The notes: generated by a model not told the origin, from the letters alone. A DNA stretch of 64,000 bases from Microbacterium paraoxydans (GCF_020524545.1 NZ_JAIVLG010000006.1:186001-250000); one strand, 5' to 3'; shown: positions 8,578 through 17,625, counted from the stretch's first letter. Numbers and translations are program-made.

Positions 8578-9918
8578 ATGTCCACTTTGACCGGGTTGCA
8601 CGAAGCGATGGCTCGCCTCGACCACGCCTGGTCGGGAGCCGAGCGGTCTGAGGCTCTGTCGCGAGCGCAGCTGATCGCCGTCAACGATGCGATCGGGCTG
8701 CTGCAGCGCCGCCTGGACGCCGTGCATGCGGAGGTGGCCGCCGGCATCTCGAGGGAGTCGCGCCCTGAGCTGGGGGCGGAGAGTCTCGCGAAGCAGCAGG
8801 GTTATCGAAGCCCGGCGAAGCTGATCGCGGCGACGTCGGGTGTGTCGACGGGTGATGCGCAGCGTCTCGTCAAGGTCGGTGAGGCGACGGCGCCTCGCAC
8901 GGACCTGATCGGAGCGCAGTTGCCGGCGAAGTATCCGCTCGTGCGCGCGGCGCTGGCAACCGGCGCTCTCAGCGCTCAGGCGGCGGCGATGATCGTCGGG
9001 CTGCTGGATCGGTGCCGGGTGGCTGCCGGCCTGGAGCGCATCGCCGAGGGGGAACGGGTGCTCGTCGAGAAGGCGCAGGGTCTTGCGCTCGATGACGTGC
9101 GCAAGCTCGTGGTCCGCGCGGAGGCTTGGCTCGATCCGGACGGGGTGGAACCGAAGGAAGAGGAACGCCGCGGAAAGCGCGCGCTGACGCTCTTTGAGCG
9201 TGACGGGATGGTGCATCTGAACGCGGTCCTCGACGTCGAGACGGCGGCTCCGGTGGTGACGGCGATCCGGGGGTATGTGACAGCGGCTTTCGCAGCGCGA
9301 AAGGACGCCCCGGATTCCGACGCGGTGGATGCGGATCGTCGTTCGGTGCCCATGCTGCAGGCGGATGCGCTCGCGGTGTTCGCCGCGCATGTGCTGGGGT
9401 GCGAGGCGCGGGTGCCGTTGGCGGGTGCGACGATCGTGGTGCGGGTGCGGCTGGAGGACCTGGAGTCGGGATCCGGGTCTGCGGAGGTCGACGGGATCGA
9501 GCAGCCGGTCAGCGTCCGTGCGGCGAGGCGGATGGCCGCGGGTGGTGGTGTGATCCCGTGCGTGCTCGGAGGCGCGAGTGAAGTGCTCGACTGGGGGCGG
9601 GAGAAGCGCCTGTTCACCAGGGCGCAACGGTTGGCGTTGGTCGAACGCGACGGCGGGTGCGCGATGTGCGGGGTGCCGCCGGGCATGACGAAGGCGCATC
9701 ACATCCGGTGGTGGCGACGTGATCACGGGGCCACTGATCTGTCCAACGGGGTGTTGTTGTGTGAGACCTGTCACCATCGTGTGCATGACAACGGGTGGGA
9801 GATCCGCATCGACGGGGGTGGCACGGTAGGACAGGTATGGTTTGTCCCGCCCGGGTACGTCGACCCTGCCCGCGTGCCACGTCGGGGTGGCAGGGCGCGC
9901 TTCGACATCGCCGCCTGA
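8578..9918 (+). CDS. DUF222 domain protein with C-terminal HNH endonuclease domain
   Basis: 446 residues. The N-terminal ~300 residues are the mostly helical DUF222 (13E12-type) region, and the C-terminus is an HNH/zinc-finger nuclease module: CAMCGVPPG near residue 361, the histidine pair in TKAHHIRWW near 374, and CETCHHRVHDNGWEI near 395. Such proteins occur in multiple copies in many actinobacterial genomes; the biological role is not settled. Its TGA stop is the first unit of a 13-bp tandem repeat (9912-10011). It probably has its own promoter. Confidence 0.85.
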   Translation: MSTLTGLHEAMARLDHAWSGAERSEALSRAQLIAVNDAIGLLQRRLDAVHAEVAAGISRESRPELGAESLAKQQGYRSPAKLIAATSGVSTGDAQRLVKVGEATAPRTDLIGAQLPAKYPLVRAALATGALSAQAAAMIVGLLDRCRVAAGLERIAEGERVLVEKAQGLALDDVRKLVVRAEAWLDPDGVEPKEEERRGKRALTLFERDGMVHLNAVLDVETAAPVVTAIRGYVTAAFAARKDAPDSDAVDADRRSVPMLQADALAVFAAHVLGCEARVPLAGATIVVRVRLEDLESGSGSAEVDGIEQPVSVRAARRMAAGGGVIPCVLGGASEVLDWGREKRLFTRAQRLALVERDGGCAMCGVPPGMTKAHHIRWWRRDHGATDLSNGVLLCETCHHRVHDNGWEIRIDGGGTVGQVWFVPPGYVDPARVPRRGGRARFDIAA

Positions 9919-10011
9919 GTGTGTCGCCTGAGTGCGCCGCCTGAGTGTGTCGCTTGAGTGCGCCGCCTGAGTGCGCCGCCTGAGTGCGCCGCCTGAGTGC
10001 GCCGCGTGAGG
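9912..10011 (+). repeat. 13-bp tandem repeat, about 7.7 units, starting inside the DUF222/HNH stop codon
   Basis: Units of consensus CGCCTGAGTGCGC start at 9912, 9925, 9938, 9951, 9964, 9977 and 9990, with a partial unit at 10003. Variation is limited to TGTGT instead of TGCGC (units 1 and 3) and CGCT instead of CGCC (unit 4). Each unit contains TGA, and the first is the stop codon of the upstream gene. Because 13 is not a multiple of 3, the TGA codons fall in all three forward frames. Confidence 0.9.
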
Positions 10012-10102
10012 ATTTTTCAGGCCGTGTGGGTTCCTCGTGGTGGGTGGCCGGGGATGCTTCCCTCGTCCCAAGTGCGGATTCCCATCCCATCTTCAGCCTG
10101 AG

Positions 10103-10112
10103 CGATATATCG
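10103..10112. promoter_or_regulatory. Palindrome CGATATATCG upstream of the padR-like gene
   Basis: A perfect 10-bp AT-centred palindrome in otherwise GC-rich DNA, followed at once by the related GTTAAGTATCG. It lies 33 bp before the ATG of the PadR regulator, where an autoregulatory operator is expected. The assignment is inference from position and symmetry. Confidence 0.45.
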
Positions 10113-10144
10113 TTAAGTATCGTTCACCCCAGCAGGAGGTCATC

Positions 10145-10798
10145 ATGAACAACGCATTCCCCTCCAACCCGTTCGGCGGCAACGGCGGCTCCGGGAACAA
10201 CGGCGGGTCCGGCGGCACCGGCGGGCCGGGCGGAATCTTCGGCGGCACCGGCTTCGGGGCGGGCCCCGGTGGCCCCGCTGCCGCGATCTTCGAAGCCATG
10301 GATCAGCTCCGCAAGTCATTCGAATCCCGCCCGTCCGGCGGCTCGCGCATGGCACGCGGTGACGTCCGCGCCGCAGTGCTCTCCCTCCTCGCCGAGAAGC
10401 CCATGCACGGCTACCAGATCATCAACGAGATCGCCGAGCGCAGCGGCGGCACCTGGAAGCCGAGCGCCGGCTCCGTGTACCCGACGCTGCAGCTGCTCGC
10501 AGATGAAGGGCTCATCGAGGCCGAGGAGCAGAACGGCCGCAAGACCTACTCGCTCACCGAGGCCGGCCGCGCCGTCGCCGAGGAAAGCTCCGAGACCCCG
10601 GCCCCGTGGGAGTCGTCGTCCGGCAAGGAAGGCCACCGCGACAGCGCGCGTTTCAACGCACTCCCGAAGGCGGGCGTCGACCTCGCCGCCGCTGCCGCCC
10701 AGGTGGGACGAAGCGGCTCGCCCGAGCAGGTGCAGCAGACGATCGAGGTCCTCGACGAGGCCCGCCGTAGGCTGTACTCGATCCTCGCGCAGGACTGA
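10145..10798 (+). CDS. PadR-family transcriptional regulator with Gly-rich N-terminal tail
   Basis: 217 residues from the ATG at 10145, supported by CAGGAGGTC immediately upstream; the open frame extends further 5' but without support. Residues 1-50 are a Gly/Asn/Ser tail with no expected fold. The PadR winged helix follows (RGDVRAAVLSLLAEKPMHGY, then GSVYPTLQLLADEGLIEAEE and GRKTYSLTEAGR), with a C-terminal helical dimerisation region. PadR proteins are usually repressors that sense small ligands; the target may be its own promoter, via the palindrome upstream. Confidence 0.85.
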   Translation: MNNAFPSNPFGGNGGSGNNGGSGGTGGPGGIFGGTGFGAGPGGPAAAIFEAMDQLRKSFESRPSGGSRMARGDVRAAVLSLLAEKPMHGYQIINEIAERSGGTWKPSAGSVYPTLQLLADEGLIEAEEQNGRKTYSLTEAGRAVAEESSETPAPWESSSGKEGHRDSARFNALPKAGVDLAAAAAQVGRSGSPEQVQQTIEVLDEARRRLYSILAQD

Positions 10799-10843
10799 CC
10801 GCGCAGTGCGGCATCGAGTGAGGACCTGCGAACGGGCCACACG

Positions 10844-12535
10844 ATGACGGATGCCGCGGCACACGGCGCCCACCGCGCCCGATACCGCCGCATCCTGTCG
10901 TTCGCCGGCCGGGAGTTCCTCAAGATCTGGTGGTTCGAGCTCGTCCTCCCGCGCTTCGGCATGAGCAGGGTCGCCGAGCGCACGCGCGGGCCGCGGATGC
11001 AGACCTTCGCACGTCGCTTCCACGCGCTCGCGGTGGAACTCGGCGGACTCATGATCAAGGTCGGACAGTTCATGTCCTCGCGCCTCGACGTGCTGCCTCC
11101 GGAGATCACCAAGGAACTCGAAGGACTGCAGGACGAGGTGCCTGCCGTCCCCACCCCGGCGATCCGTGCACTCGCCGAGGCCGAACTGGGCATCCCCCTC
11201 GATCGCGCCTACGCGTGGTTCGACGACACCCCGGTCGCGGCGGCCTCACTCGGCCAGGTGCACCGGGCCCGGCTCTCCGCGCTCGACGCCGCCGACACGG
11301 GCCTCGAGGACGTCGTGGTCAAGGTGCAGCGCCCCGGCATCGACGAGATCGTCGCCGTCGACCTCGCTGCGCTCCGCCGGGTCGCGCGCTGGCTGACCCG
11401 TGTGCGCCTGGTCGCCGACCGCGTCGACGCGCCCGCACTCGTCGAGGAGTTCGCCGAGACCAGCAGGGAGGAGATCGACTACCTGCATGAGGCCGCCAGC
11501 GCCGAGCGGTTCCGCGAGAACTTCGCCGACGACCCCCGCGTCGGCATGCCGGAGATCGTGTGGGAGCGGTCTACCCGCCGCGTCCTCACGCTGTCCGATG
11601 TCACCGCCATCAAGATCAACGACACGGACGCGCTGCGGGACGCCGGGATCGACCCCGCCCAGGTCGCCGCCGTCTTCGCCGAGGTGATGTTCGACCAGGT
11701 GTTCACGCACAGCTTCGTGCATGCCGATCCGCATCCCGGCAACATCTTCGTCACGCCGACTCCGTCGGCACCCGGTGGCTTCCGGCTCACGTTCATCGAC
11801 TTCGGCATGATGGCCGAGATCCCCGCAAGCCTCCGCGACGGCCTGCGCACCCTCCTGATCGCCGTCACCGGCCGCGACAGCCGTGGCCTCGTGGCTGCGG
11901 CCCAGGAGATCGGGGTCCTGCTGCCCTCCGCCGACACCCGCGAACTCGAACGTGCCCTCACCGCACTGTTCGCCCGCTTCGGCGGGATGGGCTTCGCCGA
12001 GCTCAGCAAGGTCGACCCCCGTGAGTTCCGCGACTTCGCGGAGGAGTTCGGCGACATGGTGCGCTCGCTCCCCCTGCAGCTGCCCGAGAACATGCTGCTG
12101 CTGATCCGCGCCGTCTCGCTGACCTCGGGCATGTGCAGTGGGCTCGACCCCGCGTTCAACGTCTGGGACGCCGCCGAGCCCTACGCCGGCCGTCTGCTGC
12201 GCGACGAGAGCGGAAACATCGTGCAGGCGTTCGCGAGTCAGGCGATGGACACCATGAACACGACCTGGCGCCTCCCGAAGCGCATCGACGACATCATCAC
12301 GCGCGTCGATGACGGCACCGTCTCGTTCGACACCTCGCGTCTGGAGCGCCGCCTCGATCGGCTCGAGGGCATCGCGCGTCGTATCGCCTCGGGCGTGCTG
12401 TTCGCGGCCCTGCTCATCGGCGGCGCGCTCCTGGTGCCCGCGGTCCCGCCGCTCGGCATCACGCTGATCTGCGTCTCGGTGCTCCCCCTGCTGCACTCGC
12501 TGTTCGCCGGCGTCGGTCGACGAGGTCCGCGCTAG
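10844..12535 (+). CDS. AarF/UbiB (ABC1) family protein kinase-like protein
   Basis: 563 residues. The UbiB-specific N-terminal motif is present (GGLMIKVGQFMSSR, the KxGQ signature), followed by the Ala-rich nucleotide loop (AAASLGQVHRARL), the VVKVQRPGI block, HADPHPGNIF as catalytic loop and FIDFGMMAE as metal-binding motif. Two hydrophobic helices close the protein (ASGVLFAALLIGGALLVPAV, LGITLICVSVLPLLHSL), anchoring it in the membrane. Family members support quinone or lipid metabolism as atypical kinases/ATPases. It lies 45 bp downstream of the PadR gene on the same strand and may be co-transcribed. Confidence 0.85.
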   Translation: MTDAAAHGAHRARYRRILSFAGREFLKIWWFELVLPRFGMSRVAERTRGPRMQTFARRFHALAVELGGLMIKVGQFMSSRLDVLPPEITKELEGLQDEVPAVPTPAIRALAEAELGIPLDRAYAWFDDTPVAAASLGQVHRARLSALDAADTGLEDVVVKVQRPGIDEIVAVDLAALRRVARWLTRVRLVADRVDAPALVEEFAETSREEIDYLHEAASAERFRENFADDPRVGMPEIVWERSTRRVLTLSDVTAIKINDTDALRDAGIDPAQVAAVFAEVMFDQVFTHSFVHADPHPGNIFVTPTPSAPGGFRLTFIDFGMMAEIPASLRDGLRTLLIAVTGRDSRGLVAAAQEIGVLLPSADTRELERALTALFARFGGMGFAELSKVDPREFRDFAEEFGDMVRSLPLQLPENMLLLIRAVSLTSGMCSGLDPAFNVWDAAEPYAGRLLRDESGNIVQAFASQAMDTMNTTWRLPKRIDDIITRVDDGTVSFDTSRLERRLDRLEGIARRIASGVLFAALLIGGALLVPAVPPLGITLICVSVLPLLHSLFAGVGRRGPR

Positions 12536-12553
12536 TCGCGGCGCGCCCGGGAA

Positions 12554-12616
12554 ACCCTCCCCCTCGCGCATCCCCGCGCCCCGTCGTGAGCCCGGAGCGG
12601 CGGGGATCCGGAGGGT
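12554..12616. terminator. Candidate stem-loop terminator between the UbiB and BCCT genes
   Basis: Nested complementary arms ACCCTCC (12554-12560)/GGAGGGT (12610-12616) and ATCCCCGC (12570-12577)/GCGGGGAT (12600-12607) can form a long GC-rich hairpin 19 bp after the UbiB stop. There is no T-tract, which is common for actinobacterial terminators. Confidence 0.45.
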
Positions 12617-12671
12617 CTCGCGGCTCATCGCCCCCGGCTCATCGGCATATCGCGTGACAGGATGGGATGCC

Positions 12672-14681
12672 ATGGAGACCCCTGACGAGAAGCCCGCTGA
12701 ACGCTCCCCAGGGAAGACGCCTCCGAGGCCCCGGACGGACGCCGTCGCCACGGGCGTGAACCGTCTGCCGGCCAAGGCCACAGAGACCGCCAAGAAGATC
12801 GTCCGCGACATCGCCGCGGTCCCCCCGCGCAGCGTGCACCCGGCGCTCGTCCCTGGAGTCTCGGTCGAGGAGACCGGCCGCACCTATCGCACCGACCCGC
12901 TCGTGTTCGGCGTGGCAGCGACCCTGACGGTCGCCTTCATCGCCTGGGGCGTGTTCGCGGGCGACAACCTCGCCGGCACCACCCGCACGGTCCTCGACTG
13001 GGTCGTGCAGTACTTCGGGTTCTTCTTCACCACCATCGCCACCGTCATCCTGGTGTTCATGCTGTTCATCGGCTTCAGTCGCTACGGACGCATCCCGCTG
13101 GGCCGCGACGACGAAGAGCCCGAATACTCGATGTTCTCCTGGATCTCGATGCTCTTCGCCGCCGGAATGGGCATCGGCCTCGTGTTCTGGGGCGCCGCCG
13201 AGCCGCTCACGTTCTTCGAGAGCCCGCCCCCGGGCACCGTCGAGGCGAGCACGCTCGACGCGATGCACACCGCACAGACGCAGGTGCTGTATCACTGGGG
13301 TCCGCAGGCCTGGGCGTTCTACGCGCTCGTCGGTGGTGCGATCGCCTACGGCGCCTATCGCCGCGGCCGCACGCCGTTGATCTCCTCGATCTTCGCGCCG
13401 CTGCTCGGCGAGGGACGCACGACCGGCCCCCTCGGTCGAACGATCGACGTCTTCTCGATCATCGTCACGCTGTTCGGCACGGCGGCGTCTCTGGGCCTCG
13501 GCGCCCTGCAGATCGGCCACGGCGTCGAAATCGTCAGCGGCGCAGGGCCTCTCGGCAACGGCGTCCTGATCGCCGTGATCGCCGTGCTCACGGCCTGCTT
13601 CATCGCGTCCGCCGTCTCGGGGGTCTCGAAGGGCATTCGCGCGCTGTCCAACATCAACGCGGTCGTCGCGCTCCTGCTCGCCTTCTTCGTGTTCTTCGTG
13701 GGACCCACGCTGCTGATCCTCAACGTGATCCCGTCGGTCGCGGTGCAGTTCATCGGCGATCTCCCGCAGATGATCGGCCGCTCGGCGTCGCAGGGCGAAG
13801 CGGCCGAGACGTTCCTGTCGGGCTGGACGATCTTCTACTGGGCGTGGTGGATCTCCTGGTCGCCGTTCGTCGGCATGTTCATCGCCAAGATCTCGCGCGG
13901 GCGCAGCCTCCGCCAGTTCGTCTCCGTCGTCATCGTGGTGCCGTCCGCCATCTCGCTCGTCTGGTTCGCGATCTTCGGCACCACGGCGATCCAGCAGCAG
14001 ATGGACGGCGCGAACCTGACGGTCGACCCGCCGGAGGAAGTCCTGTTCGGCGTGCTCGACAACCTCCCGTTCTCGCTGATCACGAGCGCGATCCTCATCG
14101 TGCTGATCGCCATCTTCTTCGTCACGGGAGCGGATTCCGCATCGCTCGTGATGGGCACGCTGTCTCAGCAGGGGAGGCCGGAGCCGTCGCGCTGGGTCGC
14201 CGTCGTCTGGGGCGTGCTGGTCGGCGCGATCGCCGCGGTGCTGCTCGTCATCGGTGAAGAGGGCAGCGGCCTGAGGTCGTTGCAGAACGTCACGATCATC
14301 GCCGCGCTGCCGTTCGCGATCATCATGGGGTTCATGATGATCGCCTTCATGAAGGATCTGCGGCGAGATCCGCTGATCCTCCGTGAGCGCTATGCCCGCG
14401 CGGCCGTCCGCCACAGCGTGATGGCCGGCCTCGAAGAGTACGGGGACGACTTCGCGCTCGTGCCGGTCGAGTACGACCACTCCGAAGACGACCTCGACTG
14501 GATCGACGAGTCGACCGTCGACGAGACGCTCGCCGAGGTGTACGAGGCCGCGACCGAGGCGATCGACATCATCCCGCCCGCCGAGGTGGAGGCGACCGTC
14601 GACGCGGCGCTCGACGACGGGCCCGTCGTGCCGGCTGCGGCGGACGCGTCGGGTGCCGCAGAACGGCCCCGCACGGACTGA
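12672..14681 (+). CDS. BCCT-family osmolyte (betaine/choline-type) transporter
   Basis: 669 residues from ATG 12672; an in-frame GTG at 12654 is an alternative. It has about 12 membrane helices and the conserved BCCT regions: GMGIGLVFWGAAEPLTFF (Gly-rich TM segment with the substrate-binding Trp) and IFYWAWWISWSPFVGMFIA (Trp box). An N-terminal ~80-residue charged tail and an acidic C-terminal tail of ~90 residues flank the core; tails of this kind carry osmosensing in BetP, so osmotic activation is possible. Likely a Na+-coupled importer of betaine, ectoine or choline; the exact substrate is not readable. Confidence 0.9.
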   Translation: METPDEKPAERSPGKTPPRPRTDAVATGVNRLPAKATETAKKIVRDIAAVPPRSVHPALVPGVSVEETGRTYRTDPLVFGVAATLTVAFIAWGVFAGDNLAGTTRTVLDWVVQYFGFFFTTIATVILVFMLFIGFSRYGRIPLGRDDEEPEYSMFSWISMLFAAGMGIGLVFWGAAEPLTFFESPPPGTVEASTLDAMHTAQTQVLYHWGPQAWAFYALVGGAIAYGAYRRGRTPLISSIFAPLLGEGRTTGPLGRTIDVFSIIVTLFGTAASLGLGALQIGHGVEIVSGAGPLGNGVLIAVIAVLTACFIASAVSGVSKGIRALSNINAVVALLLAFFVFFVGPTLLILNVIPSVAVQFIGDLPQMIGRSASQGEAAETFLSGWTIFYWAWWISWSPFVGMFIAKISRGRSLRQFVSVVIVVPSAISLVWFAIFGTTAIQQQMDGANLTVDPPEEVLFGVLDNLPFSLITSAILIVLIAIFFVTGADSASLVMGTLSQQGRPEPSRWVAVVWGVLVGAIAAVLLVIGEEGSGLRSLQNVTIIAALPFAIIMGFMMIAFMKDLRRDPLILRERYARAAVRHSVMAGLEEYGDDFALVPVEYDHSEDDLDWIDESTVDETLAEVYEAATEAIDIIPPAEVEATVDAALDDGPVVPAAADASGAAERPRTD

Positions 14682-14686
14682 TCCCG

Positions 14687-16225
14687 CTAGGCCGAACCTT
14701 CGGCTGCGGCGGTGATGCGTGCGGCCATCCCGGCGAAGATCAGCCCGTGGAACGGCAGCACCGCGAGCCAGTACAGCCGTCCGCTCAGCCCGCGGGGGAA
14801 GAAGATCGCGCGCTGCTCGTAGCGCGCGCCTTCGCCGTCCGGCACTGCGCGCAGTTCGAGCCAGGCCTCGCCGGGCACCTTCATCTCGGCGCGCAGGCGC
14901 AGCAGGGATCCGGCCTCGGTCCTCTCGACCGCTTCGACGCGCCAGAAGTCGATCGCGTCGCCGACCCGTGCGGCGGTGCGGCTGCGCCGGCCGCGACGCA
15001 GGCCCACGCCGCCGACGATCCGGTCCATGAACCCCCGCACGGCCCACAGCAGCGGAGAGGAGTACCAGCCGTTCTCGCCGCCGATGCCGAGGATCACGCG
15101 CCACAGTTCCGACGCGGAGGCGCGGGTGGCGACGGACCGGGAATCCGTGAACACGGTGCGTCCGGCCCAGTCCGGGTCGCTCGGCAGCGGGTCGCTGGGG
15201 GCACCCGAGACCTCCGAGTCCTGCCAGCTGGTCTCGATGCTGTCGCCGCGCACCCGTCCGAGCGCGAGGTCGACCGCACGCCGATACGGGGTCAGCCCGT
15301 CTTCGGGGCGAGGGATCAGTTCATCGACCGCATGATCCTTCATGATGCACTCGTTCTGCAGCGATGCCACCAGCGGACGGGCGATCGAGCGCGGCACCGG
15401 CGTCACGAGGTTCACCCAGTGCGAGGCGAGCCCCGGAGTGAGCACGGGCAGGGCGGCGATCGCGCGCTGTCGCAGTCCGGCCTCGACCGCGTACCCGTTC
15501 ATCATCTGCCCGTAGCGCAGCACGTCCGGCCCGCCGATGTCGACGGCGCGGTTCACGTCGGCCTCGATGCGCGCCGCGCCGAGGAGGTAGTGCAGCACGT
15601 CGCGCACGGCGATCGGCTGGATGCGGTTGCGCACCCACTTCGGCGCCGGCATGTACGGCAGCACGTCGGTGAGGTGGCGGATCATCTCGAACGACGCCGA
15701 GCCCGACCCGATCACGACGCCGGCCTGCAGCACGAGCGTCGGCACGCCGGACCGCAGGAAGATCTCGCCCACGCGGACGCGCGAGCGCAGGTGCGGCGAC
15801 AGCTTCGCATCGTCGGGGTGCAGTCCGCCCAGGTACACGATCCGACCCACTCCGGCCCGCGCCGCGGCCCCGGCCACCGTGGTCGCCGCCCGCTCGTCGC
15901 TCTCCTCGAAGCCCTTTCCCGCGGACATCGAGTGGATCAGGTAGTACACGACGTCGACGTCGTCCATGGCGGCGGACACGGCCTCCTCGTCCTCCGCCGA
16001 GCCTTCGACGATCTCGCAGTCGCCGCCCCAGGGGAACGATGCCGCGCGCGCGGCATCACGTGCCAGGACCCGTACCCGATAGCCGGCGTTCAGCAGCCGC
16101 GGGGTCAGGCGTCCGCCGATGTATCCCGTCGCGCCGAGGACGAGCGCGCGTGGCGCGGAGCCGTCGTCGCGGGGCGCGGCGCGCAGTGCCTCTTCACGGC
16201 CGGTGGGGTGGGTGAGTTCGGACAT
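14687..16225 (-). CDS. SDR-type NAD(P)-binding protein with C-terminal DUF2867 domain
   Basis: 512 residues from ATG 16225. The N-terminal part is an atypical/extended SDR (ALVLGATGYIGGRLTPRLL, with a nucleotide-binding GxxGxxG motif) resembling NmrA-like and complex I NDUFA9-like proteins. The C-terminal ~150 residues match DUF2867, a START-like domain (WRVEAVERTEAGSLLRLRAEM, ending in a hydrophobic helix LPFHGLIFAGMAARI). The substrate is unknown. It converges on the BCCT gene with five bases between the stop codons and is divergent from the MFS gene. Confidence 0.8.
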   Translation of the reverse strand: MSELTHPTGREEALRAAPRDDGSAPRALVLGATGYIGGRLTPRLLNAGYRVRVLARDAARAASFPWGGDCEIVEGSAEDEEAVSAAMDDVDVVYYLIHSMSAGKGFEESDERAATTVAGAAARAGVGRIVYLGGLHPDDAKLSPHLRSRVRVGEIFLRSGVPTLVLQAGVVIGSGSASFEMIRHLTDVLPYMPAPKWVRNRIQPIAVRDVLHYLLGAARIEADVNRAVDIGGPDVLRYGQMMNGYAVEAGLRQRAIAALPVLTPGLASHWVNLVTPVPRSIARPLVASLQNECIMKDHAVDELIPRPEDGLTPYRRAVDLALGRVRGDSIETSWQDSEVSGAPSDPLPSDPDWAGRTVFTDSRSVATRASASELWRVILGIGGENGWYSSPLLWAVRGFMDRIVGGVGLRRGRRSRTAARVGDAIDFWRVEAVERTEAGSLLRLRAEMKVPGEAWLELRAVPDGEGARYEQRAIFFPRGLSGRLYWLAVLPFHGLIFAGMAARITAAAEGSA

Positions 16226-16345
16226 GGGTCGAGCGTAGATCGCCTCGCCGACCGGGGGAACGGGGTTGCGGCGTGCGATCGCGGCCGGTAGAGCCCGAAC
16301 CCCGGGTGGCGGCGGGGGTGCCGCGAGCACCGTACGATCGAAGAC

Positions 16346-17566
16346 ATGGCTTCAATCGAATCGATTCGACAGGCGACGCCCGACCACGCGTCCCGCCGAG
16401 CTCGCATCGCCGTCTCGGCTCTCTTCCTGACCAACGGCGCGCTCTTCGCGAACATCCTGCCGCGCTACCCGGAGATCAAGGCGGGGCTCGGACTCGACAA
16501 CCTCGGATACGGCTTCGCGATCGCGGCGTTTCCCGCCGGGGCCATCGCCGCCGGGCTTCTCGCTGCGGTGCTGATCCGCCGATTCGGCTCTGCCCGCGTC
16601 GCCGTGATCGGGACGGTGCTCACGAGCCTCGGCCTGCTCTCGGCCGCCCTGGCGCCCTCGGGGGTGCTGTTCGCCGTCGCGCTGTTCTTCGGCGGAGCAT
16701 CCGATGCCGTCACGGATGTCGCGCAGAACGCTCACGGGCTGCGCGTGCAGCGACGCTTCGGCCGTTCGATCATCAACGGGTTTCACGCGATCTGGTCCGT
16801 CGGAGCGGTCCTGGGCGGCGTGATGGCCGCCGTCGCCATCGCCTTGCAGCTGCCGCTCTGGCTGCACCTCGGCATCTCGACCGCCGTCTTCGCGACCGTC
16901 GCTCTGCTCGCCCTCCGATTCTGTCTGCCCGGACGTGACGACGAGGGGGATGCGCGGGCGACCGAGCCTGCCGATCCGAAGGGCGCACTCCGTCGAGGTG
17001 TGACCCCACGCACCGTGATCGCGATCATCGCCCTGACTCTCATCGCCATGGCCGGCGCTGTCGCCGAGGATGCCGGGAACTCCTGGGCGACGCTCTACCT
17101 CACCGAGTCCCTCGGGGCCGCGGCGGCGATCGCCCCGCTCGGCTTCATCGCCCTCGTCGGCGCACAGTTCCTCGGCCGGATCATCGGCGATCCCCTGACC
17201 GACCGGTTCGGGCAACGGTGGGTCGCCCGGGTCGGCGGGATCATCGCGGCGGTGGGCATGACGCTCGCGCTCGCCTTCCCCACGGTGCCCGGCACGATCC
17301 TCGGCTTCGCGACGGTCGGGTTCGGCATCGCGACGCTGATCCCCGCGGCGATGCACGCTGCAGACGAGCTGCCGGGCCTGCGGGCGGGTGTCGGGCTCAC
17401 GCTGGTGTCCTGGCTGCTGCACCTGGGATTCTTGCTGTCGCCCCCGTTCGTGGGATACATCGCCGAGAACGAGAGCCTGCGGGCCGGGCTCCTCGTCGCT
17501 CCCATCGCTGCCCTTGTCGCGGCGCTGCTGGCCGGCTTCCTCGAGAAGCGCCGCGTACGCGGGTGA
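16346..17566 (+). CDS. MFS transporter
   Basis: 406 residues with about 12 hydrophobic segments. The N-terminal half begins TNGALFANILPRYPEIKAGL, typical of sugar/drug-type MFS proteins of the YbjJ-like branch, and the cytoplasmic loop signature (RRFGSARVA) follows TM2. In the second half LGRIIGDPLTDRFGQRWVAR is the duplicated MFS motif A. The substrate cannot be assigned. A perfect 14-bp palindrome lies within its first codons (16356-16369). Confidence 0.85.
   Translation: MASIESIRQATPDHASRRARIAVSALFLTNGALFANILPRYPEIKAGLGLDNLGYGFAIAAFPAGAIAAGLLAAVLIRRFGSARVAVIGTVLTSLGLLSAALAPSGVLFAVALFFGGASDAVTDVAQNAHGLRVQRRFGRSIINGFHAIWSVGAVLGGVMAAVAIALQLPLWLHLGISTAVFATVALLALRFCLPGRDDEGDARATEPADPKGALRRGVTPRTVIAIIALTLIAMAGAVAEDAGNSWATLYLTESLGAAAAIAPLGFIALVGAQFLGRIIGDPLTDRFGQRWVARVGGIIAAVGMTLALAFPTVPGTILGFATVGFGIATLIPAAMHAADELPGLRAGVGLTLVSWLLHLGFLLSPPFVGYIAENESLRAGLLVAPIAALVAALLAGFLEKRRVRG
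16356..16369. promoter_or_regulatory. Perfect 14-bp palindrome TCGAATCGATTCGA within the 5' end of the MFS gene
   Basis: The palindrome starts ten bases after the first base of the ATG at 16346 and encodes part of SIESIR. Its position would suit a repressor site acting on initiation, but no regulator gene is adjacent on the plus strand, so this is speculative. Confidence 0.3.
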
Positions 17567-17574
17567 GCCATTAA

Positions 17575-17625
17575 TGCAACTCGGGGGTTGCGCGAGAATG
17601 CCGAACATGCAACGCTTGGGTTGCA
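17575..17625. promoter_or_regulatory. Two ArsR-type operators upstream of the SRPBCC-ArsR operon
   Basis: Two 18-bp inverted repeats: TGCAAC-N6-GTTGCG at 17575-17592 and the perfect TGCAAC-N6-GTTGCA at 17608-17625. Their centres are 33 bp apart, close to three helical turns. They lie 53-103 bp before the SRPBCC start. The ArsR protein of this operon is the obvious candidate to bind them. Confidence 0.7.

Noticed and set aside
9912..10011. CRISPR array
   Set aside because: Units of 13 bp are directly adjacent without spacers, so this is a simple tandem repeat.
12639..15104. Open frame of more than 800 codons on the minus strand opposite the BCCT gene
   Set aside because: Composition is Arg/Asp/His/Gly-rich without hydrophobic core or motifs; the BCCT frame on the other strand has clear family motifs.
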